Shown here: piece after piece, positions 7,790 to 15,920 of the stretch | Layout of the letters: each line of letters begins with the position of its first letter | Position numbering within the stretch: position 1 is the first letter of the stretch | Notes under the pieces: generated by a model | What the model saw: only the letters and a program-made list of their open reading frames with translations | Told to the model about the DNA's origin: nothing | The model's database searches: none | Position numbers and translations under genes: made by a program | Source: Chitinophagaceae bacterium | GTDB lineage: Bacteria > Bacteroidota > Bacteroidia > Chitinophagales > Chitinophagaceae | Assembly (NCBI GenBank): GCA_016719015.1 | Contig: JADKAZ010000008.1 | Coordinates: forward strand, 1 to 64,000 | Reading direction: 5' to 3' | DNA length: 64,000 nucleotides

Positions 7790-8608
7790 ATGAAAGAACT
7801 GATATTGGAAGCATGGGGCAACCGTGAGTTACTAAAAGACAATAAATACAGTGATGCGATAAGGGCTGTTATTGAAGAAGTAGATAAAGGCAGATTAAGG
7901 GTAGCTTCTCCAGGAGCTTCGATTCCTCCGGGCGGCTGGATGGTGAATGAATGGGTAAAGCAAGCCATCCTGCTGTATTTTGGCATTCAGCAAATGCAAA
8001 CCTGGGAGTTGGCACCTTTCGAATTCTATGATAAAATGCTATTGAAAAAAAACTACAAAGACCTTGGTGTAAGAGCGGTTCCTCATGCTGTGGCGAGATA
8101 CGGAGCTTACCTCGCAAAGAATGTGGTATTGATGCCATCTTACGTAAATATTGGTGCCTACGTAGATGAAGGTACCATGGTTGATACATGGGCAACAGTG
8201 GGCAGTTGTGCCCAGATTGGAAAAGGTGTTCACCTGAGTGGTGGTGTTGGTATTGGTGGGGTGCTCGAACCGTTACAAGCTTCACCGGTTATTATTGAAG
8301 ATGGTTGCTTTATTGGCAGCCGTTGTATTGTGGTGGAAGGTGTAATTGTAGAGAAAGAAGCTGTTTTGGGAGCCAATGTTGTATTGACCCAATCCACTAA
8401 AATAATTGATGTTAGCGGTCCCTCACCGATAGAAATGAAAGGAAGGGTTCCGGCAAGAAGTGTGGTGATACCGGGATCGTATACTAAAAAATTTCCAGCC
8501 GGCGAGTTTGGTGTTGGTTGTGCATTAATCATCGGGCAACGGAAGCCAAGTACCGATTTAAAGACAAGCCTGAATGATGCGTTGAGAGATTTTAATGTGA
8601 GTGTTTAA
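7790..8608 (+). CDS. dapD: 2,3,4,5-tetrahydropyridine-2,6-dicarboxylate N-succinyltransferase
   Basis: This is the succinylase step of lysine and meso-diaminopimelate synthesis, using succinyl-CoA. It has 272 residues. An N-terminal helical domain is followed by a left-handed beta-helix of hexapeptide repeats (about residues 105-220: VLMPSYVNIGAYVDEG, GVHLSGGVGIGG, IEDGCFIGS). The glycine-rich GGVGIGGVLEP is characteristic of DapD. dapB lies about 20 kb away, so the pathway is scattered. A strong terminator follows. Confidence 0.95.
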   Translation: MKELILEAWGNRELLKDNKYSDAIRAVIEEVDKGRLRVASPGASIPPGGWMVNEWVKQAILLYFGIQQMQTWELAPFEFYDKMLLKKNYKDLGVRAVPHAVARYGAYLAKNVVLMPSYVNIGAYVDEGTMVDTWATVGSCAQIGKGVHLSGGVGIGGVLEPLQASPVIIEDGCFIGSRCIVVEGVIVEKEAVLGANVVLTQSTKIIDVSGPSPIEMKGRVPARSVVIPGSYTKKFPAGEFGVGCALIIGQRKPSTDLKTSLNDALRDFNVSV

Positions 8609-8624
8609 AATATATTGCAGTAAA

Positions 8625-8655
8625 GAAAAGCCCCGGTATTCCGGGGCTTTTCTTA
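8625..8655. terminator. Intrinsic terminator between dapD and the convergent metalloprotease
   Basis: GAAAAGCCCCGG and CCGGGGCTTTTC form a perfect 12-bp stem with loop TATT. A-rich sequence on one side and T-rich on the other allow it to work in both directions. Confidence 0.88.
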
Positions 8656-8673
8656 TGTAAGAATTAAAACTAC

Positions 8674-11600
8674 TTATTCTTTCACAATCTTCATGGTGCT
8701 TTCCTTTCCATCATTCATCACTTTCACCATATAAATACCAGCCGGTAATGTTGACACATCCAACTGGGTATTAACCTGGCCACTTGTTTTCTGTATTACC
8801 ATTTTTCCATACATGTCGAACACTTTTATATCTGCCATACCCTGAACAGCAGGTATTCTTACATTGACCGACCGTGTTACAGGGTTTGGAAACACACTGA
8901 TCTTATTATCAACCAGCAAATCCTCTTGCCGGGTTGCTGTTCCGGTGGCTACTCTTAAAGTATAGCAGCTGGTAGCATTATTAGCATTATTGTAACCATA
9001 CACCCTTACATAATAAGTGCCGGCCGTATATGTTCTTGTAATTGTTTCACTGGTAGTGCTTCCATTCTGAGAAATTGCCAGTTGCGTTGTTCCATTGCTG
9101 CTATACAAACGAATATCGTAGTCTGCAGGCAATGTGGTTAACGTAATCGTAGCGGTGCCACCCGTGGCGATTGTAAATCTGTAATAATCATTATCGCCGC
9201 TTGGGCTGATAAGACCCTTGATGTCTGTATTCTTAGGTATTAATGCTGCACCACTGGCAGTTCCATTTGTAGATATATCATAAGTACCGGGACATGTGGA
9301 TGCGATTGTAGTAGTAAACTGTGCTTGTGCAAAAGCACTGCTTCCAGAGGCACAATTGGCTCTTACTCTCCAATCATAGCTTGTAGAAGCAGATAATCCA
9401 CTTAAGCCCTGCGAGGTAGAAGTTGTTGCACTTGCGGCTGTAGTCCATGTTGATCCAGCCGTAGTCTTGTACTCCACTGTATAATTATTAGCTCCTGATA
9501 CGGCTGTCCAGCTTACTGTAGCTGAAGAAGCTGTAATAGCGGACGATGCTAAGCCTGCAGGAGTATTACAAGGAGCAGTTGTTGTAAACTGAGCCTGTAC
9601 ATAACTACCACTTCCTCCACTACAGGTAGCTCTCACTCTCCAGTCATAGGTCGTTCCCTGCACTAAGCCAGCTAAGCCTACAGTTGTAGAAGTTGTTGCG
9701 GTAGCAGCATTAATCCATGTTCCTGATGATGTTGCTTTATAATCCACATCATAGGAAAGAGCTCCGCTAACAGCTGTCCAGCTAACAGTTGCAGAAGTAT
9801 TAGTGATAGAAGATGATAATAATCCTGTCGGATTGCCGCATGCTGCAGCACCACCAATTGTAAAGTTGGTATTAGAAATATCAAAGAAAATATTTCCAAC
9901 AGCTTCCACTTTTATCCTTGCTGTTGTAGATGGAGTATTGGGGATAGTAACAAGTTCGCTCCCATCATTGGCAGTACTGGCGACCAGTGTGCTAAAAGTA
10001 TTACCACCATCCGTTGAAATAGAAATTTTTACATTGGCACAGCTAACAGGTGCGGCAGTAGTATTATTTACACTCCATGTAACTGTTTGTGATGAATTGC
10101 CGGCCCATGTTACTGCACTATTGGGTGAAGTAACAGCAAAAGGACCTGAAGTATTTGAAACAGTTACCACCATATTAGCAAACTGTGTTTGCCCTACGGA
10201 TATTGGTGCGGTAGAACTATAAGGAGCATTATCTCTTACAGTCAATCTGAAGTTTAGTGTTCTTGAAACAGAACTTAATGCTTCCGTGTTAGCAACTGCA
10301 TCGCCACCGGGTAGCGGACCTGAAACATTTGCTCCGGCAAGTATAGTTGCTAATTTGGGAAAAACCCTTGTAGGGGAAGTAGTTGGGCTAAATGATATCC
10401 AGTTGGGGCCAGTTGCTTTCGTAGGTGATGCTACACTATTTGCCCCGGTTGTGGTTGAATTATCATTTTGCTCCCAGCAATAAGTCAGTATATCACCCGC
10501 ATTTGCATCAGTGGCAGAACCTGTCAATGCAAAAGGTGTGCTGATAGGAATCGTATAATTGCTGCCTGCCGAAACAACAGGTGTTGCATTTGTAATGGTA
10601 GTAGTAACGGGACAAGTCTTCGTTGCGAGGTTGGATTGTATTTGTGCAATAGATGCCTGGTGAAATATATCAATAGAGTGAGGTGCTACATCCTGGCTGG
10701 TAATACCGGCGTAACCCATAATAGTGATACCGGAACCTACTTCTTTATTCACACCAGTACCCTCACTGCTCATTGAAAAAGTATGATTAGCTCCTAATTG
10801 GTGGCCCACTTCATGTGTCACATAGTCTATATCAAAATTATCTCCCTGCGGGATGCCGTCATTTGGCGAAGTGATACCACTTCCTTTAGAACCGTTCACA
10901 CAAACGCAACCAATACAACCTGCATTTCCTCCGCCACCTGAAGCACCGAACATATGCCCGATATCATAATTGGCCTCACCAATAACAGAAGTTAAAGTGG
11001 ACTGCAACTGTGCATTCCACTGGCTTAACGTAGTTGAATAAGGGTCTGTGGACGGATTATAATAAATAACGCTGGTAGTATTTGCTATAAGATTCAGGTG
11101 TAACGCTAAATCCTTTTCATAAACTCCATTACAACGGGTAAGTGTTGCATTAAAGGCAGCGAGTACCAATGCTACCTGTGCAGAACTTGTTGCCCCGAAA
11201 TAATTTGAATACTCCGCATTGCAGGATTGAGCTAAACGCATGGTCTTTAAATTACCTCCGGATCTTGCGGAAATGCCTGTGGCAGCAACCTGTGAGTTTA
11301 AATCTGTAGCTAATTTCTCTTCTGGTGTTGAACATCGCCATGGTAATTGTCCGGACTGTCTTTGTGATTTGAATACTGCATACACCGTGTGATCCTGAGA
11401 ATATGCCTCAATGAATTCATTTTCCTGTTCGGTCCTGAAAACCATTGTTTGTATGCCTTGCGGAGAGAAGCTCAACTTTAAAGTAGCAGATTTGTCTGTA
11501 ATGCCTTTACCAGAAAAGGCTCTTATGCCAGGAAACTGAGCCTGGAGTGCTGGTTCAAAATTAGAAGCCTCGTAAACTTCAAACTGCTCAATTTGACCGT

Positions 11601-11847
11601 TGGCATTTGGTAAAGAAATAATCGTTGAATGCCGGGAAGAATTACCAACCACTTTAAATAATTCCTGCCTTAACGGATCAACATCCAGGTTAAATAATTT
11701 AAAATCTTTGGGAAATGATTGTCTGGCCACAGCTTTATCGGTGGTGATCCGACTTGCATCAGTGTTGGAAGTCCAATAATTTCTTTCCTGGGCTACCGCC
11801 ATAAATGCTAACGTAAAAGACAGCATAAACAGTACTAGTTTTTTCAT
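8674..11847 (-). CDS. T9SS-secreted reprolysin-like zinc metalloprotease
   Basis: This is a 1057-residue secreted protease. A signal peptide covers residues 1-20. The zincin site is H345-E-V-G-H349-Q-L-G-A-N-H355, with a Met-turn at GITIMGYA (about 373-380), fitting the metzincin (reprolysin-like, M12B) group. Downstream are two fibronectin type III domains (about 670-757 and 760-847) that are near-duplicates, a PPC-type beta-sandwich (about 870-965) and a type A T9SS sorting domain (about 982-1056, NKISVFPNPV...TLPAGIYMVKV). The last is cleaved during export by the Por system. porQ is in the same window but not adjacent. The N-terminal 200 residues are probably a propeptide. Confidence 0.92.
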   Translation of the reverse strand: MKKLVLFMLSFTLAFMAVAQERNYWTSNTDASRITTDKAVARQSFPKDFKLFNLDVDPLRQELFKVVGNSSRHSTIISLPNANGQIEQFEVYEASNFEPALQAQFPGIRAFSGKGITDKSATLKLSFSPQGIQTMVFRTEQENEFIEAYSQDHTVYAVFKSQRQSGQLPWRCSTPEEKLATDLNSQVAATGISARSGGNLKTMRLAQSCNAEYSNYFGATSSAQVALVLAAFNATLTRCNGVYEKDLALHLNLIANTTSVIYYNPSTDPYSTTLSQWNAQLQSTLTSVIGEANYDIGHMFGASGGGGNAGCIGCVCVNGSKGSGITSPNDGIPQGDNFDIDYVTHEVGHQLGANHTFSMSSEGTGVNKEVGSGITIMGYAGITSQDVAPHSIDIFHQASIAQIQSNLATKTCPVTTTITNATPVVSAGSNYTIPISTPFALTGSATDANAGDILTYCWEQNDNSTTTGANSVASPTKATGPNWISFSPTTSPTRVFPKLATILAGANVSGPLPGGDAVANTEALSSVSRTLNFRLTVRDNAPYSSTAPISVGQTQFANMVVTVSNTSGPFAVTSPNSAVTWAGNSSQTVTWSVNNTTAAPVSCANVKISISTDGGNTFSTLVASTANDGSELVTIPNTPSTTARIKVEAVGNIFFDISNTNFTIGGAAACGNPTGLLSSSITNTSATVSWTAVSGALSYDVDYKATSSGTWINAATATTSTTVGLAGLVQGTTYDWRVRATCSGGSGSYVQAQFTTTAPCNTPAGLASSAITASSATVSWTAVSGANNYTVEYKTTAGSTWTTAASATTSTSQGLSGLSASTSYDWRVRANCASGSSAFAQAQFTTTIASTCPGTYDISTNGTASGAALIPKNTDIKGLISPSGDNDYYRFTIATGGTATITLTTLPADYDIRLYSSNGTTQLAISQNGSTTSETITRTYTAGTYYVRVYGYNNANNATSCYTLRVATGTATRQEDLLVDNKISVFPNPVTRSVNVRIPAVQGMADIKVFDMYGKMVIQKTSGQVNTQLDVSTLPAGIYMVKVMNDGKESTMKIVKE

Positions 11848-12044
11848 AATGCGTTTAGTTTGGTATTGTAAAAATTTTTAATCAGTCGAATATAAAATAA
11901 TATTCCAGACAGCCATTAGTATAAATACGGAGGAAATTACTTTGTGTATAATTTTCTGCAGATTTGAAAATAACCTTCTTCGGGTATATGCTGCTATGTG
12001 CTGTTATCTGCGTTTTTTACTGGTGCAAGGCTGGAAGAAATAAA

Positions 12045-12074
12045 AAAATCAAGGTTTAAAACCTTGACTTTTTT
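12045..12074 (-). terminator. Terminator downstream of tRNA-Leu
   Basis: TCAAGGTT (12049-12056) and AACCTTGA (12060-12067) form an 8-bp stem. The A tract on the plus strand before it is a T tract for the minus-strand tRNA transcript. The rest of 11848-12044 shows no gene. Confidence 0.8.
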
Positions 12075-12076
12075 AG

Positions 12077-12160
12077 TGCCCAGAACTGGATTCGAACCAG
12101 CACATCCTTTCGAACGCTGCCACCTGAAGGCAGTGCGTCTACCAATTTCGCCATCTGGGC
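12077..12160 (-). tRNA. tRNA-Leu(CAG)
   Basis: This is an 84-nt type II tRNA. The acceptor stem GCCCAGA pairs with TCTGGGC, followed by discriminator A. The D-arm contains TTGGTAGACGC. The anticodon stem is CTGCC/GGCAG with loop TTCAGGT, giving anticodon CAG. The variable arm is long, and the T-arm CTGG-TTCGAAT-CCAG is intact. The 3' CCA is not encoded, so it depends on the CCA-adding enzyme. Confidence 0.95.
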
Positions 12161-12217
12161 ATTTGCTTTTGGCAGGATTGCAAATTTATTAGATTCAACG
12201 TTATCAGGAAAACTTTT

Positions 12218-13237
12218 TTAAACCACCATCAGGCTGCAACCCCGCAAATCGCTGCCATCTACACGGCCCAATACCTCAAAGCTGCCATCTGTATGAACTT
12301 TACCGACATCATCGGTGGCGATAAATGAGCAGGAATAAATATTTGCCAGGTCAATAACATTGATTGTTCCCGAACCCTTGCTTTTAACTACAAAAGGATC
12401 TTCTTCATCCCTTACCAAAATCTTCATCCACGGCGGGGAGGAAAATATTCCGTCGCCTTTTGAATAGGCTTGAGATAATAATTCCGTCATCCCGTATTCA
12501 GCATGAATGGCCGGAAGTTGAAAAGCAGTTTTTAATAACTCATGAACTTGTGGCCGTATCATTTCTTCCCTTCTGCCCTTCATTCCTCCTGTTTCCATGA
12601 TAACAGTATGTTGCAGGGGCAATGAATATTTCTCCGCAAAATCAAGCAATGCGAAGGTTACTCCGATCAACAATGTCTTTTGCTGTTTTTTCTCCAACTC
12701 AGCCAATGTAGCATACAACCGGTCGAATTCATGCAAATAAAACCCACTTTGCGAATGTCCGCTCAATTGTATCAGCTTTTCAACCATATACACCAGTGAT
12801 GAATTTTTCCTTTCAAGATAGGATGGCAACAAACCTATAACACACCATTCACTCACGGGCCCGTAAAAAAGCTCAAATCCCCGGATAAAACTTTTTTCAT
12901 ATAAAGACAAGTCTTTTACCTGGTGCTTACTATTGATACTTACCGTAGTGCCACTGCTTTCAAAAATAGCTGCCGGTTCAAACAAAGTGGTTTTAATGGA
13001 ATGAGATTTGAAAAAACGGACGGGCAGGTACGGGATATTCTCAATAGTTTGTATGGAGGAAGGATTTAAGCCCAAAGCCCGCAGATAATCACTGTAAACC
13101 GGATTGTTTTCACTCTGAAACCTGAAAGCCTCCAGGGCCAATGACTCAAAATTTTCCCCATTTACCCTAAAAACTTTATGATTCCATTGCTCCGGCATGC
13201 CTGTTTGTGTTGTCAAAAATTGTAAATTTGTTTTCAT
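12218..13237 (-). CDS. LuxE-like acyl-protein synthetase
   Basis: This 339-residue protein has the LuxE/acyl-protein synthetase fold, related to ANL adenylating enzymes. FESSGTTVS (near residue 92) matches the phosphate-binding loop, and HAEYGMTELLSQ (near 244) matches the YGMTE adenylate-binding motif. It probably activates a fatty or other carboxylic acid as an acyl-adenylate. There are no lux reductase or transferase genes nearby, so luminescence is not indicated. The start could also be Met14. It is divergent from the lipoprotein gene, with only 13 bases between starts. Confidence 0.8.
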   Translation of the reverse strand: MKTNLQFLTTQTGMPEQWNHKVFRVNGENFESLALEAFRFQSENNPVYSDYLRALGLNPSSIQTIENIPYLPVRFFKSHSIKTTLFEPAAIFESSGTTVSINSKHQVKDLSLYEKSFIRGFELFYGPVSEWCVIGLLPSYLERKNSSLVYMVEKLIQLSGHSQSGFYLHEFDRLYATLAELEKKQQKTLLIGVTFALLDFAEKYSLPLQHTVIMETGGMKGRREEMIRPQVHELLKTAFQLPAIHAEYGMTELLSQAYSKGDGIFSSPPWMKILVRDEEDPFVVKSKGSGTINVIDLANIYSCSFIATDDVGKVHTDGSFEVLGRVDGSDLRGCSLMVV

Positions 13238-13250
13238 TCAAATCGCACCA

Positions 13251-13715
13251 ATGAAACTAATCCTTCCAGTGTTATCGGTTCTTGTGGTTGTAGCGATTGC
13301 CTGCAACAAAGATAAGTTCCAGACAAAACCTACCATCAGTGTCAAGTCAATCAATGGAAATTTTATACCTCTTAATGCATCTTTAGTTATTACACTTGAC
13401 TGTACCGACAAAGAAGGTGATGTACAAGACTCTCTCATTATTATTAAGAACAGGCTGAACAGGCGGGTTGTAACCACCATCCGTGATACTCTCCGTTATA
13501 AATTTCCGGTATTTCCCAAAAATACAAGGACACAGGTGCAGGCCACTTTAGATTATCAAAGCATTTTATCAGCATTAAACCCGCCGTTTATACCAGGATC
13601 TTCCCCTGCCCAACGGGAATTGGATACATTAATTTTACGAATGGCTGTAAGAGATAATGCTGGTAATACAAGTGACACCATAAGTTCACCGGTTATCTAT
13701 GTATTCAGGCAGTAA
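13251..13715 (+). CDS. Lipoprotein of unknown function
   Basis: The gene encodes 154 residues. MKLILPVLSVLVVVAIAC is a lipoprotein signal with lipobox AIAC, so the mature protein should be anchored through Cys18. The rest is beta-rich, and two segments (LDCTDKEGDV and RMAVRDNAGN) look like a PKD/Ig-type domain. ATG 13251 is chosen over the earlier frame start because it begins the signal peptide. The family is not recognised. The next gene follows after ten bases. Confidence 0.75.
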   Translation: MKLILPVLSVLVVVAIACNKDKFQTKPTISVKSINGNFIPLNASLVITLDCTDKEGDVQDSLIIIKNRLNRRVVTTIRDTLRYKFPVFPKNTRTQVQATLDYQSILSALNPPFIPGSSPAQRELDTLILRMAVRDNAGNTSDTISSPVIYVFRQ

Positions 13716-13725
13716 TTTTGCCTGA

Positions 13726-14172
13726 ATGATTAAAAGGATACTTGATTTTATAGTTTACAGCAATTTTTTTATTGCTGCCTGTGCATTGGTATTTACCTAC
13801 GAAACTTTCTGGCTTCTCCATTTACCCACTTCACTTAACTGGTACCTGCTTCTTATTTTTCTCTGTACAACCTTTGTTTATTCGCTTCATTATTTTGTAA
13901 AAAGCACAAAACAAAAAAATGATACCCGGCTTGTTTGGTGCAGAGCTAACCGAAAACTTCTGCAACTAATCATCCTTGTAAGCTTTCTGCTTATTGCAGC
14001 AGGTGTTCTTTACCATTTTAAATCCATTTTCATTACTGAGGAGGGCTTTGATTACCGGAACCTGGCCTGGTTTATTATCATCCCTTTACTGTCACTGGCA
14101 TATTCTCATCCGCTAAACCCCTGGAATAAAAAAGTCTGCGGCAAATCGGGTGGCTTAAAATGGGCTCCCTGA
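13726..14172 (+). CDS. N-terminal fragment of a UbiA-like membrane prenyltransferase (frameshifted)
   Basis: This 148-residue fragment has about four membrane helices (residues 9-25, 37-57, 80-98, 113-130). It ends in a non-conserved tail after PLNPWNKK. The break is in the A6 run at 14128-14133. Reading with one more A continues as SLRQIGWLKMGSLSF, directly into the next open frame. Together they form one UbiA-type protein of about 302 residues. No clear first Asp-rich motif is seen in this half, so the substrate is uncertain. Confidence 0.75.
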   Translation: MIKRILDFIVYSNFFIAACALVFTYETFWLLHLPTSLNWYLLLIFLCTTFVYSLHYFVKSTKQKNDTRLVWCRANRKLLQLIILVSFLLIAAGVLYHFKSIFITEEGFDYRNLAWFIIIPLLSLAYSHPLNPWNKKVCGKSGGLKWAP

Positions 14173-14633
14173 GTTTTATCTGGAGTTTTACTACCGTCAT
14201 CTTACCCGTTCTGATGCAACATGATTCAATCAACGGTTTACTCCCGAATAAATATGCCTTAGTGCTTTTTATTAATCGTTTTGTCTTTATTGCCTCATTA
14301 AGCCTGCTATTCAATATCAACGACTATGAAGAAGACAAACTGGACAACATAAAAACATTAGCGGTAGTGCTTGGCCCGGGGAAAAGTATCCTGTATGGAA
14401 AATGGTTGATGTTGCTGATGAATGCCGCAGCTGCGTTCTTTCTGCTTCATTATTTTGAATTAAACAACCCTTTGTTCTATGCTGCATTGCTTTTACCGGT
14501 AATAATCGTTTTCCTGTTATATCACCAGTTTTCTCCTATGAAAGACGAGACCACTTTTATTATCCGGTATGATGGGATGATGATTGTTAAAGCCTTGCTG
14601 CTTATCTTCGCTTTACTTATATACTCTAAATAA
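14160..14633 (+). CDS. C-terminal fragment of the same UbiA-like protein
   Basis: This 157-residue fragment contains the second Asp-rich UbiA motif (INDYEEDKLDNIKTL, about residues 53-67) and three to four membrane helices. That motif binds the Mg-prenyl-diphosphate and identifies the family. The homologous frame is open from about 14136, upstream of the ATG. Whether a full-length protein is made depends on whether the missing A is real. The gene stops ten bases before the M42 peptidase. Confidence 0.75.
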   Translation: MGSLSFIWSFTTVILPVLMQHDSINGLLPNKYALVLFINRFVFIASLSLLFNINDYEEDKLDNIKTLAVVLGPGKSILYGKWLMLLMNAAAAFFLLHYFELNNPLFYAALLLPVIIVFLLYHQFSPMKDETTFIIRYDGMMIVKALLLIFALLIYSK

Positions 14634-14643
14634 ACAAAACATC

Positions 14644-15753
14644 ATGGCAAAAGCAGTGAAAGCTAAAAAATCAATCATCACAGACAATGCATTTGATTTT
14701 TTAAAGAGTTATATCAACAATGCCTCACCTGTAGGTTTTGAAACATGGGGACAAAAACTCTGGCTGGAATATCTCAAGCCGTATGTTGATACCCACTATG
14801 TGGATTCTTACGGAACTGCTGTTGGTGTGATCAACCCTGACAACAAATTTAAAGTGGTAATTGAGGCTCATGCTGATGAAATAAGCTGGTTTGTAAATTA
14901 TGTAACTCCGGAAGGGCTGATCTATCTTAAAAGAAACGGAGGCGTTGACCACCAGACAGCACCTGCCTCCCGGGTATTAATACATGGAAAAAAAGGACCC
15001 GTTAAAGCAGTTTTCGGATGGCCGGCCATTCATACAAGAATGGGTACTCCTGATCAGAAGGAAACGACCCCAAGAACTGATAATCTCTGGTTGGATTGCG
15101 GAGCAAGAAATAAAAAGGAAGTAGAAGCATTAGGTATTCACATTGGCGCAGTGGTTACATACCAGGATGGTTTTGATGAACTGGCGAATGGCAATTACAT
15201 CGGCCGGGCCTTTGACAACCGCATTGGTGGATTTATGATTGCAGAAGTAGCCAGACTGTTGAAAGAAAATAAAAAGAAACTGCCTTTCGGCTTATATATA
15301 GTGAATGCAGTGCAGGAAGAAATTGGTCTCCGCGGTGCTGAAATGATTGCCCGCAGAATAAAACCCGATATTGCTATCATAACCGATGTAACACATGATA
15401 CTACCACCCCGATGATCAATAAAAATATCGAGGGTGATGTAAGCACTGGCAAAGGCCCATCACTTTCCTATGCGCCGGCGATCCATAATAAATTACTGGC
15501 ATTGGTAGAGAAAGTGGCGGCGGATAAAAAAATTGCTGTGCAATGGCGGGCATTAAGCCGAAGCACCGGAACAGACACTGATTCCTTTGCTTATTCAAAT
15601 GATGGGTGCCCCTCGGTACTTATATCAATTCCCCTTCGATATATGCATACTACGGTAGAAATGCTGCACCGGGACGATATTGAAAATACGATCAAACTGA
15701 TGTATGAAACATTGCTAACTTTATCGCCGAAAACTAATTTAAGTTACATGTAA
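14644..15753 (+). CDS. M42 family zinc aminopeptidase
   Basis: This 369-residue enzyme belongs to the M42 (glutamyl/deblocking aminopeptidase) family. Visible metal and catalytic elements are EAHADEIS (His, Asp), AFDNRIGG (bridging Asp), VQEEIGLRG (general base Glu and metal Glu), TDVTHD and the C-terminal YMHTTVEM His. ATG 14644 is chosen because the upstream extension overlaps the preceding gene. Its TAA overlaps the ATG of the next small gene (TAATG), suggesting translational coupling. Confidence 0.9.
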   Translation: MAKAVKAKKSIITDNAFDFLKSYINNASPVGFETWGQKLWLEYLKPYVDTHYVDSYGTAVGVINPDNKFKVVIEAHADEISWFVNYVTPEGLIYLKRNGGVDHQTAPASRVLIHGKKGPVKAVFGWPAIHTRMGTPDQKETTPRTDNLWLDCGARNKKEVEALGIHIGAVVTYQDGFDELANGNYIGRAFDNRIGGFMIAEVARLLKENKKKLPFGLYIVNAVQEEIGLRGAEMIARRIKPDIAIITDVTHDTTTPMINKNIEGDVSTGKGPSLSYAPAIHNKLLALVEKVAADKKIAVQWRALSRSTGTDTDSFAYSNDGCPSVLISIPLRYMHTTVEMLHRDDIENTIKLMYETLLTLSPKTNLSYM

Positions 15754-15920
15754 TGCTACATCAGTTGTTATATATTGATCCGGGAAGTGGTAGTTTTTTG
15801 GTGCAGGCAATTACTGCTGCTCTACTGGGTATCGCTTTTTTCTTCCGCAATATCCGATTGTATATCAAATCTATTTTTACCCGGACACCTAAAAAACCTA
15901 ATGATAATCCACCAGCCTGA
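15753..15920 (+). CDS. 55-residue membrane protein in the surface-glycan run
   Basis: This small gene encodes 55 residues beginning MLHQLLYIDPGSGSFLVQAI, with one hydrophobic helix (about residues 14-33), a basic stretch and a Pro/Asn-rich tail. It overlaps the preceding stop (TAATG), and its own TGA overlaps the next start (TGATG), which strongly supports translation. I do not know a function. Its place between a peptidase and a methyltransferase/sulfatase pair suggests a membrane partner of the latter. Confidence 0.75.
   Translation: MLHQLLYIDPGSGSFLVQAITAALLGIAFFFRNIRLYIKSIFTRTPKKPNDNPPA

Noticed and set aside
9803..10222. Open frame of 139 codons on the plus strand inside the metalloprotease
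   Set aside because: It is antisense to a well-supported gene with clear domains; its residues are low-complexity and have no start context.
11998..12192. Short frame across tRNA-Leu
   Set aside because: It overlaps a complete tRNA and its terminator; the translation includes the tRNA sequence.
12218..13237. Bioluminescence operon
   Set aside because: Only the LuxE-like synthetase is present; luxA, luxB, luxC and luxD are absent.
14128..14133. Programmed -1 ribosomal frameshift as the preferred explanation
   Set aside because: The heptamer is T-AAA-AAA rather than a canonical X-XXY-YYZ site, and two other genes show similar homopolymer breaks, so error or decay is simpler. I kept it only as an option.
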